NCBI GenBank assembly: GCA_020631735.1
Contig: CM036221.1
Span: forward strand, 9,343,381 to 9,407,380
Source: Saccharum officinarum
Taxonomy: Eukaryota; Streptophyta; Magnoliopsida; Poales; Poaceae
DNA: 64,000 bases
Direction of reading: 5' to 3'
Part shown: positions 1 to 11,444 of the stretch, one piece after another
Position numbering within the stretch: the first letter of the stretch is position 1
Layout of the letters: each line of letters starts with the position of its first letter
The notes under the pieces: generated by a model
Database searches by the model: none
Seen by the model: the letters and a program-made list of their open reading frames with translations, nothing else
Told to the model about the DNA's origin: nothing
Program-made: the position numbers and the translations under genes

Positions 1-1827
1 TCTATATCTATATCTATATCTATACCTGATAATAAAGAGGCAAAATTTCTCTCCACCTATTTTTTATTCCGTAACGTGGCAACATGCACAACATGGATCT
101 ATTTCTATGTCCATATAGTGGCATAGTCCATAATTTGTACGTCAACAGGAATCATATAAGTGGGCAATCCGAAAGCGTGGACAAATCGAGCGAATAAAAA
201 GGAAACTTGCCAAGTCGAGGAACGCAAATCGAAAACGTGTGGAGGGAGTATGAGTGCATTAAGGACCTCGACGTCCGTGAGGCGAGTTCTCGTGCGGGTG
301 TACGCGCGCACGAAAATGCCGCCGGCGACGATACATGGTTGCGGAGATATAGACACCTGCGCGGAGTTGCAGACGGCGGCAATGCCAGCTCGCGTGCGTG
401 GAGGAGACACGAACGCCAGCTGGCGACGAGGCATGGTCGCCGAGATACGGGTATTTGCGCGGAGGTGTGGCCGGCGGCTCGCAAAGGGACGGAGGTAGCC
501 GTAGGGCAAGAGGGGCTCGAGCCCCACCTACCGCTACCGGTCACGTGGAGTTCCGTGAACTTCCCCTTGAATTTTTAGCCATAGATATACATATAGGAGG
601 GGCTGAGATTTGGATGGTCTCTTTTGCTAATTAGGTCAGAGATAGAGAATTATCCAACCAAGATCCAACAAACCCTATTTTTATATATCTAAATATTCCC
701 AATCCATCATGCCCATTCCCTATCCACATCGGGCGGCGGCTTCACGCCTTCACGCGTGGCTCCTACGATGACTATGGCGGCGGGCGATGCAAGTACGCGC
801 GGGGCTCCTACGACGACGGGCGACGTGAATACGCACGGGGCAGGCACGGGGCCACGACTGGCAGTGAATAGGGAGCCAGGCATGGCGGCAGGCGAGGCGA
901 GCAGTGAGCGGGCAGCCAAGCGGGCGGATGCTGGCGGTTAGAATCGCAATTTTTTTATGGATCTAAAAAGTCATAGAACTCGATATTTAACTGCAGCAAC
1001 ACATGTATAATATAAGAGTTCAAGCTATGATGTATTTAAATCTAAATATAAATATTATTGTGCTTTGTAACATGAGAAAAAACTCTATCAAGGTTGTATT
1101 TTATGTCAATACAGGATTAAGAGGACATTGTCATATTATTGTTGTCAACATTAACTTATATTATGGGTGTTATGGTCATAATAAAATTATACTACCCTAT
1201 TAAAATTGTAAATCATTCACACTTTTTAAATACATAGGTTATGTTACGTACCTCGAAAAAAATAAAACATAAATAAATATATATGATAATTAATCTTTTT
1301 TATGAATTTTCGATAGTTTTCTTTGAGGTTCACACTTGGCCTCCCACCCTCGGGCGAGGCTCCGAGGGGGAGGATGAGAGTTTACCATAGGAGACAAGTC
1401 ATGCCCCGCTTTGATCAATCCGTGTGTCGGGCGAGGCTGTCAGTGTCAGCGCGGGATCGAAGCTGCAATTGCAAAGCCCGATTGACGAGAAGGCATGCCG
1501 GGCTATCCGCACAATATTGCGCCGATGGAGGCCCGGACCACAGGCGATAGAGGCTCATTCCGGCCCAACTTTTGCAAGACATGCCCCGCTTCATTGTTTT
1601 ATTTAGTTCCCAGGCACAATTACCACCGTTGGCCATAAAACTTGCCACCCTTGCTATTTTCAAAAAAAAAAAACACTTGCCACCCTTGTAAACAGACATG
1701 AGAAGACAAGTCTTTTGAGAGATGACTATTATTGGGCGCTGCCTTCGGAAATGGCCTCTCTCTAGGCAAATAAACGTCCATCTCTCTTCATACGTTATCA
1801 AAAACTGTTGTCTCAGAAGAGACCACT
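1..1827. other. Intergenic DNA, no gene recognised
   Basis: The first ~27 bases are a TCTATA simple repeat. A GC-rich stretch at about 240-540 and another at about 710-940 are open in several frames on both strands, but none of the translations resembles a known family and codon usage does not single out one frame. The rest is AT-rich and unremarkable. Confidence 0.5.
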
Positions 1828-2264
1828 CACTAGTAGAGAAATGACTTTCGGTTTGCACATTTATTCCCGGTTGTGTTGAAGTCCGGGACTAAAAGGAGCA
1901 TTATTACCAGCACAGGGCACCAAAGACCCTTTTGTCCCGGTTCGTAACACCAACTGGAACTAAAAGTCATCATTTAGTCTCGGCTGGTGTTACCAACCCA
2001 GACTAAAGGTCCTCTAACCTTTAGTCCCTGTTGGTAATACCAATGGGGACTAAAGGGTGACCTCATAGGTCAATTCAAAAGGAGAGCGCTTAAGACTTTG
2101 TCACATGTGGTGTGCAGTTGAGTTGGTAAGAAATCTACACGCGAGACGAGGGGTCTTAGGTTCAAATCTCACACACCGCAAGAGAGGTCTCTAGGATTTC
2201 ATTTATTTTTTCGTCCTAAGGATGGGCTTTAGTCCCGGGACTAAAATTGCTTTCTCTACTAGTG
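1828..2264. mobile_element. Non-autonomous CACTA element (MITE-sized, 437 bp)
   Basis: The left end reads CACTAGTAGAGAAA and the right end TTTCTCTACTAGTG, a perfect 14-bp terminal inverted repeat starting with CACTA. It is flanked by a 3-bp target duplication, ACT (1825-1827 and 2265-2267), as expected for CACTA/En-Spm elements. The interior holds direct and inverted copies of the subterminal motif GGGACTAAA/TTTAGTCCC. The same motif occurs in the large CACTA element at 47236-58269, so that family is a likely transposase source. There is no coding capacity. A tRNA-like stretch lies inside. Confidence 0.9.
2108..2178 (+). other. tRNA-like sequence inside the small CACTA element
   Basis: This 71-base stretch starts TGGTGTG and ends CACACCG, which can pair as a 7-bp acceptor-like stem with one G-T pair. 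It contains an A-box-like GCAGTTGAGTTGGTAAG and a B-box-like GGTTCAAATCTC at about the right spacing for a tRNA. The T-stem does not pair well and I could not place a convincing anticodon. It is more likely a captured tRNA pseudogene or SINE head than a working tRNA. Confidence 0.45.
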
Positions 2265-2364
2265 ACTTATGTAAATAGCTACTTTTCGAGGGAGTCTCTT
2301 CAAAGTTCCATATCTAAAAATGATTAACAGAGGCATGCTTTTAAGAGGCCCACCTCTAGAAATA

Positions 2365-2588
2365 CTTCCTCCACCCCCATATTAACTGTCGCTATGTCAG
2401 TTTGGCTAGGTTTGTAAAATACATTACTAATATTTGTGTCTCTAAATAAGTTTACTATAAAAATATATTTAATGATTTATCTCATAATACTACTTATGCA
2501 CCATAAATATAAATATGTGTATTTCATCAAAGTTGAAAATATATAACTTCTCGAAATGATAATGACAATTTTTATGGGACGGAGGGAG
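2365..2588. mobile_element. Stowaway-type MITE
   Basis: The left end CTTCCTCCACCCCC and right end GGGACGGAGGGAG are degenerate copies of the Stowaway (Tc1/mariner-derived) terminus CTCCCTCCGTCCC. TA dinucleotides flank both ends (2363-2364 and 2589-2590). The AT-rich interior has no coding capacity. Confidence 0.8.
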
Positions 2589-2756
2589 TAGTTGTCTAAA
2601 AATTTCACAGCTTTTATATGAGTTCAAACAAGATGAATTCTATGGCCCTGTTTGGTTGGGCTTCCAACATGCTTTGGCTTCCTAAAAGCTAAAAGCCAAC
2701 CGAAAGGGTGTAAACCCGTAGCAGTTTTGGAGCAAAAGGTGCTTTCACTCTGGTTC

Positions 2757-3278
2757 AAAACTCACAGCAGCCTTGAGTGTGAACCATATATATAGTATCT
2801 AGCCGAGTGCGAGCCATGTGTGTGCAGTGGAGGTCCCATGCATCTATCTACTCCGTGTCTAGGTAGCAATCTAATTTGTTGTGTGGGCCAATATTACAAG
2901 AAACACTCAATAGAATTCTATTTTTTTGAAAGAATGAAATAGAATTATATTATACCTCGAAAAAACGTGACATATTATTTTATTTTTATTATCATATCCA
3001 TTCATGTGTTTTCAACTCTAGTATAAATTAAAACTCACATCAGCCTTGAGTGTGAACGATATAATAGCTAGCCTAGAGTGCGAGCCATGGATGTGGAGGT
3101 CCCATGCATGCATCTATCTATCTAGATAGCAATCTAATTTGTTGTGTGGGCCAATATTGCAAGAAATACTAAATAGAATTCTATTTTTTGAAATACTAAA
3201 ATAGAACTGTACTATACCTTGAAAAACGTGATATATTATTTTATTTTATTATATTCATTCACGTGCTTTCAACTTCTA
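2757..3278. repeat. Two-copy tandem duplication, unit ~273 bp
   Basis: The sequence from AAAACTCACAGCAGCCTTGA at 2757 is repeated from 3030 with small changes. Shared landmarks are GAGCCATG, GGTCCCATGCAT, the CAATCTAATTTGTTGTGTGG block and the CATTCA-GTG-TTTCAAC end. The second copy has several short deletions. No coding potential is seen. Confidence 0.85.
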
Positions 3279-3792
3279 CTCTACGTGTTTGAAACGTCTC
3301 TAAATGTATTTTTTTCCTTACTCTGTTTTACCCCTCCAGTCGTCATTTGACATTATCTTGTGTTGTTTCACATTCTTGCATTCCAAACTTAACTTATTTT
3401 TTTTTATTCAATAAGCTTAACTTATTAGTCTATATAAGCAGTGCTCCCTCAATTAGAAATTGTATCTAAGACGTTTTCTTTTTTCTAATATATAACTTTA
3501 CTACAGTACTTAGATATTATACAATATAAAAGCAACAATTAATATACCTACAAAAGTCATAATGCCTTACGATTTGAAATGAGAGATTAATAGCGGCAGA
3601 TCGAGCTAGGATCTATCTAAGACTAAGACAAAAAAAAACAAGCGTAAAAAGTGCATATACATATATACCAAGCCACGTACACATAGACGAATACAATAGC
3701 AATAGCAAAGAAAAAAAATCACATAGGACATGGAGTGCTTTTGTTCGCATTGTGATTTGTGAACGAGTGGCATGGGAATTAATGGGAGTTGT
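3279..3792. other. Intergenic, nothing recognised
   Basis: AT-rich sequence with no convincing coding frame, RNA gene or element ends. Confidence 0.5.
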
Positions 3793-3980
3793 TGTGGCAG
3801 AACAGCCCGAAATATCACACTTACGGGGCGCTCGTCTTCCATTAGACACTAAGCACCCCAAGAGCGGGCTACCTCGGATAGTTCCGTCGAGCACACCACA
3901 TGGGAGAACCCAAAAATCCACAGTTTTCAACAGGATCATAAATAGAAGAATAAAGCTTACAACATATTAGCCATTTCATA
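3793..3980 (-). mobile_element. Fragment of an LTR 3' end, reverse orientation
   Basis: Read on the minus strand, this stretch resembles the end of the LTR at about 6860-7043. Both share ATGAAATGG, TGTAAGCTT, GTGCTCGACGGAACTAT, CTTAGTGTCTA and the terminal GTTCTGCCACA. It is a truncated relative in opposite orientation, lying just left of the intact LTR start. Confidence 0.65.
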
Positions 3981-4028
3981 CATTACTTTGCTTTACATTA
4001 TCAGAGTATATGTATATTGTTCATAACT

Positions 4029-7000
4029 GTAACACCCTCGGTGTTACATGCTAAATCAACTCACTAAACCATGTTATGAGCATCATGTTTATGTATTATT
4101 ACATATGGCAAAATGAGAATTAAATTTTGTTACACTAATTTTCAATTTGAGCTCTAATTTATCCCTTGTCCAAATATTCCCAACTCCAGCTCTCAATATC
4201 TATCCTTTTTCAAATTCCCGGAGCGCAGCATGTGCACTGTCTTGTTTAGCCCGCGCAGCACGCGCACGTCGTCGACCGACCGCAGCAGCAGCATCGCACA
4301 CGCTACGCACTACGCACACACACAAACTCAACCCGCTGAACACGCGCACTCGCTCATATGCTCTGCAGACTCTCCTCACAGACCCTTCCCCACGCAGGAG
4401 TCACTGTAGCAACGGAGAATCACGGTAGCTGACTACTGTTTATAGCAGAAAACACTGTTCACCAGAGCTGCATTTCACGCACCAGCAGCGCTTTACTACC
4501 GTTAAGCAAGCTCATTAGCCACTGACCTCACGGCACGTCGCTGTCGCGCATTTACTTCGCGTGTAACTTCGTTCGTCCTTCCCAGTGCGAGTTTCACTCC
4601 ATCCCGCGCGTCTCCTGTCTTTAAAAAGAGATGCCGATCAGCCTCCTATCCGTCGAGCTGCCGAGCCGTTCTGCTCTGCTGCTTATTTACTCTTCTATCT
4701 CCAAATCAAATTCTTCTGTTCTTGCCGAGGAAGCTGCGTCTGTCGATCTTCACCTCTGAACTGTAATCGGCCGAGGTACATGTCTGCAATAATTTCTTCA
4801 TTCTCTTTCTTCCTTCTTAATTTAATTAGTAGGATCACTCTCTACTGCTCCAGTCCAATTGTCACGTAAGACCAGAGCACCACCTATACAGACCGTGAGC
4901 AAGTCACGGGAGATCAAAACCATGAATTAATTACTCTCTTTTAATTTTTGGATTTAATTAACAGCCACCTTGCGCAATTAATATCTTCCTCGTACGAACT
5001 CCGATTATATTGATTCTTTTTCCTAAATTCATCTAAAATCACGCTCTACCCATCTATATCATTATCTTCATCTCTAGAGCTCATTTGAATTTATTTATTT
5101 ATCATAAAATAAGTTTTATGAGATTTTCTAAATTCATGATCTACATGTTAGTGTATTTAGTTCATACAGTTTAGTGATAGCTTTAGGGTTACTTTATTAT
5201 TTTAAAATATTTATTATTATCATGGTTATTTAGGGAATGACTTCTTGTGATGCATTGGTAGAAGTGCTAGCCCTGCAAATTTTACAGTAGTCTTATTATG
5301 TGCTCTCTGTAATTTTGTAGCCCTAAGTTTGACTGTTAGATATGGCAGATAAATATCCATTAAAATTAATATGACTAAGAGCATAACATTGATTTAATAA
5401 AATTAGACACTTGTTAGATGAGCTTGACATTTTGTTTGATGAAGATGATAGTCAGTTTAGTATCTTAGTCATTAGAGTTAGCTTAGTAGTTTAACGTGTG
5501 TGTTCTTATTTTAAGAGTTGCTGTTGCCAACTGCTAAATTGTTGCATCATTATCATTGCATGCATATAGCGAACGAGTGGGCGGAGGCTGTGACCGTCGA
5601 CGACCAGGAGTACGAGGAGGTTGTCGAGGAGTACGAGGAGGAAATTCTCGTACCGGAGGAGTTCCCGGAGCCGCCACCGACTGACTTTGCTGACACTGCG
5701 CCTGCCCAAGGCAAACCCCGGTGCATAACCCTTATTTTAATAATTATAATATATATTGCGCATTTACGTTGCAGGAATTTTATGAAACCCACATGCATAT
5801 ATATATCTACCTATGAGTCTTACTAGTGCAGGTTCGAATAGCTGCTATGCTTAGTTTTATCGGTAGCGTGGGTAACCTGCCGTTACTCACAAAGTAGGTG
5901 GATATTATTATTACTCTCATGACAAAAGAATGGAAAGAAAATGGTGACCGGGCAGGGATGTGGTATGGTTATTGGCGGGTGTGACAAGTTCTGTTCCGTG
6001 GCCACGGGGCTTAACTTGGTTACACTGTTTTTCCTGTCCGTGTCGGTTAAGGACCGTCCATTGTTGTGGATGGTAGTCAGGTCACAGACTTATTATCCTG
6101 ATCACATACTTGCTTATGGGAGCGGGAAGACCTGTCTCTTTCGTGTCTTGGGTTCCCTCTCTTTCCGCGTCGACTGAATGGAGACGGGGATAGGTTGGAG
6201 GTCCTTGCACCGTACGAAGTCCGGGACTCGCGTATCGGGGGCTTGGAGTCCAAGTTTGGGGCGGGGAATTGGAACCCTCGACAAGAAAGTGAGAGGTTAG
6301 TCTTGCTTGTGCCTGGGGTGCAGGCGAGACGTGTGTTTCGGGGTACCCAGCTAGGCTACATTGATTCACGAATCGCCGTGCGATGCGGTACGACTTGACT
6401 ATGATCTAGCTTCGTAGTAAGAAGTAAAATATGGAAGATGGATAAATGGATCTGATTGCTCAACTCTTGCCTGAAAGTAGAACAGGTGCTTATATAGAAT
6501 GATTGGATAATAAACTTAAAAGTCGGCTAATAATAAGAATGTAAGGATTTACTCTTAGTAATGCTTCTCTGCAAATAAATAAACCAGCAGCCATAAAGCC
6601 TATCATATCCATGAGAGTCGGGAAATATATACTCCCAGTCGGGTAAGTCTTGCGAGTACATTGTGTACTCAGGGTTTATTTATCCTTGTTGCAGGTGCAG
6701 CTTGAGGAGTATCTCTTGTGTGGAGGATTCATCTGGTGGGCACAGACAAAATCCTCGTATCGCTTCCGTTAGATGTTTATTTTAATTCCGTTGTTTAATT
6801 ATTGCACTTAAACTCTGGTATTGTAATAAATAAATTTCTGAGACTTTGGGATTGTATGAAATGGACTAAATATTGTAAGCTTGTACTCATTATTGGATCC
6901 GGGGTATGAAACGTGGATTGTTTCGAGCTCTCCTTCGGGTGTGCTCGACGGAACTATTTGATCTAGCCCACTTCTGAGGTACTTAGTGTCTAGAGGAAGA

Positions 7001-7043
7001 CAAGTACTTCTAAAGTATACTATTTCAGGCGGTTCTGCCACAA
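4029..7043 (+). mobile_element. ~3-kb LTR, Del/Tekay-like Gypsy, no internal region attached
   Basis: It starts TGTAACACCC with an immediate inverted GGTGTTAC and ends TTCTGCCACA. The length, this start and the internal landmarks match what I know of grass Del/Tekay chromovirus LTRs: a glutamate-rich open stretch at 5569-5720 followed by CCCCGGTGCATAACCC, and a GTACTCAGGGTTTAT block near 6668. The family name is from memory, not a search. No gag or pol follows. A degenerate TTATCAGAG, reminiscent of a tRNA-Met primer site, lies ~20 bases beyond the end. The 102-codon ORF at 5518 is part of the LTR, not a host gene. Confidence 0.65.
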
Positions 7044-7215
7044 TAACAGCGGAATATAAACATGTTATCAGAGTTCAGCGAAAATAAGAACATGATTAGA
7101 ATCAAGCTAGACATTTACATGGTGAACATTTATATGCATGGAGTATTAATAATAACAAGTTATAAGTTTTTCTATTGTAAAGAATTTGAATGAAAGTTTG
7201 AATAAACTCCATGTC
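7044..7215. other. Spacer between two inverted LTRs
   Basis: About 170 bases of AT-rich sequence separating the forward and reverse LTR copies. It includes the degenerate primer-binding-like TTATCAGAG near 7064. Confidence 0.4.
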
Positions 7216-8158
7216 GTATCGCAAAGGAAATCCTCGCTATGCCCACCAGGAGGTTTCCACACACAAGTGTGAGCTCCAAAAGTCCCTACACCTGCAACAG
7301 GGTAGAACAAACCCTGAGTCCTCAATTGTACTCCGCAAAGCTTACCCGTCAGGAGAAAAAGAAAAGACTCCAAAGAGATATGCAAGGCTTTTTGGCTTGT
7401 GGGTTTATTGCATCTGCAGAAAGCATTACTAGAAGTGCATCCTTATTTTCATTTTATTAGCAGTCATGATTAGTTCATTTATCCAACCATTCTAGATAAG
7501 CACCTGATCTACTTTCAAGCATGTGGTAAATAATCAGAACCATTTTATACCATCTTTGTTCCAGTTCTTACTACGATGCTAGACCATAGCCAAGTCGATA
7601 CCGCATCATGCGGCGATTCGCGAATCAATGTATCCCAGCTGGGTACCCTAAAACACACACCTCGCCTATGCCCCGGGCACAAACGAGACCAACCCATTCC
7701 CCTCCCGTCAAGAGCTCCAGGTCCCCGTCCAAGCTTGGACTCCAAGCCCCCGACACGCGAGACCCGGTCTCCGTTCGGTGCAAAGACCTCCACCTATCCC
7801 CACCTCCACACAGCCGGTCCGGAAAGAGCCGGAACCCATGACAAGAGAGAAACAAGTCTTCCCGCGCCCGTACACAAGTATGTGTTCAGGGTAAAGTCTG
7901 TGGCCTGACTACCATCTAAATAATGGACGGTCCTCAAACGACACAGGCGGGACCAACTGCAACCAGAGCCTCGCTCAGATTGCCTAACCAAGTCCAGATC
8001 CAAATCCAAGATACAGTCCCACCTGGTCTTCAATTATTATCCATATACATTCCATGTGATAGTAATATGGCAATAACAATAATGTCGGTACCAACAGTAC
8101 GGGGGTACCCACACCTATCGCCAAAACACTAACATAACCGAAACCACAATGAAAGATA

Positions 8159-8350
8159 GCCCGCTCGACGGGGGCCTCGACCGCGCCCCGGCTCCGACTC
8201 GTACGAGGCCCGCTCGACGGGGCGCCTCGACCGTGCCCCGGCTCCGACTCGTATGAGGCCCGCTCGACGGGGTGCCTCGACCACGCCCCGGCTCCGACTC
8301 GTACGAGGCCCGCTCGACGGGGCGCCTCGACCGCACCCCGGCTCCTCGAC
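8159..8350 (+). repeat. Four-copy 50-bp minisatellite inside the solo LTR
   Basis: Copies of GCCCGCTCGACGGGGCGCCT plus about 30 more bases start at 8159, 8208, 8258 and 8308. They differ by single bases. The array is GC- and CpG-rich and sits in the upstream part of the LTR. Confidence 0.9.
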
Positions 8351-8826
8351 ACCCTTTCTTTACCTACCCAGGACAAAAGCCATAGCATTCAATGCGGTTA
8401 CCTACTACCACCGACCGGTATGGCTACGGCATGGGTCAACGCGGGAACAATACCCACATCAAGTCTTACTGTTTTACCGCCCATCCCGTGATGGGAGGTG
8501 AAAGCCGTCACTGTATCCACCTTACCGCGCACTATTCACCATCAATCACCCTCGAGGGAGGATAGGACAAGGTCCGTCCCCCGCGATACCAGGGATTCGG
8601 CCTTATCCATCCGACCTCGACCCGGCCTCGACCCGGCCCCGACGCTCGACTTAGCTCGAAGGACGGTATGGCGTGGCGCTCTGGGTCATTTCACCCTCTT
8701 GTCCCGCACCACGTCAGGGTACCCAGGGATGGCCGGCCATCCCGAAGCCACGTCGCTACAGTCAACTCAACAGGAATCGACGAAGCATCGCCTCAAGGCT
8801 CCCCTCGACTTGGCCTCCTCTCGCCC

Positions 8827-8833
8827 TATAAAA
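8827..8833 (+). promoter_or_regulatory. TATA box of the solo LTR
   Basis: TATAAAA in a GC-rich setting (CCCTATAAAAGG), ~300 bases before the LTR end, where the promoter of such an LTR is expected. Confidence 0.6.
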
Positions 8834-9244
8834 GGACAGGCCGGGGCGACGAATAGGGGGGCGAAGCATCACGGAAAAAAGGCAAAGCAACCATCTTTCT
8901 CCTTTTTCTCTTTGAGACTTGGGCTCGACACCCTCTCTCGCCGGCTTGTAACCCCTACACGAGCACCTCGGTGCAAGGAAATACAAACTTCTCTTCCCCG
9001 CTGGACGTAGGGCCTTCTTTTGCCCGAACCAGGATAAACCCCCGTGTGTTCTCCTTGCATCACCATCCAGGAAAGAGTCACGCAGCATTTACTCGTTGGT
9101 TTAGGACCCCCTTGGTCCGAACACCGACAAATAATATATTTCCTATCTCTCGCGAGTGACAGGCAATCACTCGACTTCTACCGGAGACCTGTAGCATAGC
9201 AATCTATACGATCCTGGCATACTCGTAAGACTCATAGGATAAGG

Positions 9245-9247
<3 letters not shown>

Positions 9248-9303
<56 letters not shown>
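9248..9303 (+). repeat. Compound (AT)n(GT)n microsatellite
   Basis: An AT run passes directly into a long GT run within the reverse LTR copy. It is probably length-polymorphic. Confidence 0.95.
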
Positions 9304-9304
<1 letters not shown>

Positions 9305-11444
9305 AAGTGGGTTTCATTCAACTCCTCAAAACTTAATGCATAAACATAATATAAAGTGCAGAAAGTAGGGGTTATGCACCAGGGCTTGCCTGGATAAGAT
9401 TTAACCAAAGTTAGTATTCCAGCATGATGATACGATCACCAAGGCACCATCTTTTCTGCTGCTCCGGTCAACTCCACGATCCATCATCGTCCCTATTATG
9501 ACACTCGTGGATGCAATGCGGGACATAAATAAACAACTGCAATCATGACTAGCAAAACACGGTATGCTTCGCGAGCTAACATGCCAACTCTTACGTACCC
9601 ATGTTGCCGAATAAGACTTTTTCTTATCAACAAGTAATTTAGATACACAAACCCCAATGTTACCCATTCATTTTATCGATTTAATGTATTTATTCAAACT
9701 AGGGTTCATTAGCTACCTTAACCAACTAATTATTTTGGAGCTACAAAAATTATAGTAAGAAGCTAATAATATTATAAATTTACTGTGAAATTTTCAGATT
9801 CAACACTATCACCATTTTCCCACAAAAATTTCCACAAGTTTACATTTCAACAATATTAGGCCTTCTAAAATGATTAAAGCAACCCTAGAAACATTTTAAA
9901 AAATATGAAAAATTGGCACTAACAGTTATATCATGAATTTAGGAACCAAACAAAATTGGTTTCACTGTTTTTGGATTCCTACAACATTTTATATTAAATT
10001 CACAAATTTGCTTAGAAGCTAAATCAGGAATTGCTTTAGAAAAAGAAAAGGCCGGCGGCGACCAAACCTGGCCCGGCAGCCCAAGGCCGGTGGGGTAGGT
10101 GGTAGAGCGTGGGAAGGCTCAGAGAGGTGGCGAGCTCGAGCTTCGCGGCGGTCATGGCGGAGCTGAGCCGGATCGGCGCGAGGGAGGGAGGGGAGCGTCG
10201 CGGGGCTCGGCGTCCTCAAGAAGGCAAGGACAGGGGTGGTACGGTACAAGACGGGTGCAGCAGGACGCACTGGGCGGGCATAGTGCCCCCTGGCGCAGCA
10301 CATGGCAAGGACGGAGCAGGGCATGCATGCGAGCCGCAGCGAGCGAAAAGATGAACTCGGACAAGGAAGGCAGTACCGCAGCGGGTAGGTGGAATGCGCG
10401 GAGGGGCGAGTGCCACGGCGGCCAGGCACGCTAGACGCGGCCTCAGCTCAGCCCTTCGCGTGGCACAGCGGCCGGCCGACGAGCGCGGCGTGCCTGAGCG
10501 CGACGCGGTCGCCCTGGACGCGGTGATCGCGGACACCGAGCCGAGCGACCTTCACCGGAGGTGTGCACGAGTTTTAAAGCGAAGCAAAAAGCATTAACCA
10601 CTTCAACCCAGGCTGAACCAACCTCACTAACCCAACGCCAACCATGTCAGCTACTCCGCGAAACAAACAACATGCTCAGAGAGGCACCAAGGAGGAAGAT
10701 AGAAGGATGCCAAAAGGGGTTCGCCACTCGGGCGCCAGATCGCGGACTGAGCTCTAGGACGAGGGCCACAGCGCGTTCAAAAGAACTTCGAGCAATTTTA
10801 AGAGAGCATCGTAACACCTAACACCACTACGACCTATACCATCCTCTAGAGCTCACGTAGATGCAATCAACAAAGTAAAAACATTAAACTAGTGCTTAGT
10901 CATTTTAATTAGAACTTAAATGCCAAAGTGGTATTGTCCACTACCTTTTTGAACTCAAGAAAAGACAAAGGTTCGATTGCGCTAAACAACCATTAACACT
11001 TTTTGTCACAATTTTTAAGAGACCTTAACCTTGTTAATTCAAACTAACAAATATCTCATGCAATAAACCATACTTTATACCAACTCATAGCAGAGACAAA
11101 CATCTAAGCACTATTTGATTATTTTGCTCAAGGTAATTCACCAAAAAGGGTACTTTTTTTAATTAAAAGCTATACTACGACTTCGTTTATAGAAATTGTT
11201 TTTCATGTCAAACATTTAAAACAACTTTTCTATATTTCCTATTAGGACCATCAAAGCATGTTTTCTCATAACTACTAACTTACCAAACTTCTTTGATCTC
11301 TCTTTTCCAAAAAGATAAGACATGCAAATTGGGTTATCATTTCATGTGAGTTTAAAGTTTTAAAAACCGAAAACTTGGTTTTGTTAATTACGTTTAAGCC
11401 TTAACGAAGGTGCTAAGCAAGCTCGTAACACCAGGGGTGTTACA

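Larger units (their letters stand above)
8083..9129 (+). mobile_element. Solo Gypsy-type LTR (1,047 bp) with AATAA target duplication
   Basis: It begins TGTCGGTACC and ends CGAACACCGACA, so it has the TG...CA ends and short TGTCGG/CCGACA inverted repeat of a grass Gypsy LTR. It is flanked on both sides by AATAA (8078-8082 and 9130-9134). No internal region is present, so it is the product of recombination between the two LTRs of a former full element. A TATAAAA box lies at 8827-8833 and CGGCTTGTAACCCC at about 8941 is in the usual downstream region. Confidence 0.9.
7216..11444 (-). mobile_element. Related Del/Tekay-like LTR in reverse orientation, interrupted
   Basis: On the minus strand it starts at 11444 with TGTAACACCCCTGGTGTTAC. 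Toward its 3' part (7226-7930) it parallels the left LTR: the GGAGTCCAAG...GGG segment at 7545-7793 mirrors 6195-6398, and ACTCAGGGTTTGTT at about 7313 mirrors 6669. Without the inserted solo LTR (8083-9129) it is ~3.2 kb, close to the left copy. The GC-rich segment at 10019-10600 has long open frames on both strands, but these are LTR sequence, not a recognised host gene. The two LTRs are well diverged. Confidence 0.6.

Noticed and set aside
160..634. Overlapping ORFs of 78-140 codons near the left edge
   Set aside because: Open in many frames because of base composition; no family resemblance or gene structure.
5518..5826. Glu-rich ORF (EYEEVVEEYEEE) resembling a small acidic protein
   Set aside because: Its position within the ~3-kb LTR and similar stretches known from grass Del/Tekay LTRs make it LTR sequence, not a host gene.
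10019..10600. Long open frames in a GC-rich segment
   Set aside because: It lies within a reverse LTR; open frames occur on both strands without a recognisable protein.
4029..11444. One giant terminal-inverted-repeat DNA transposon (TGTAACACC ends)
   Set aside because: No matching target duplication (ATAAC versus GTTGT) and the inverted parts read as two LTRs with LTR-like ends near 7.04 kb.
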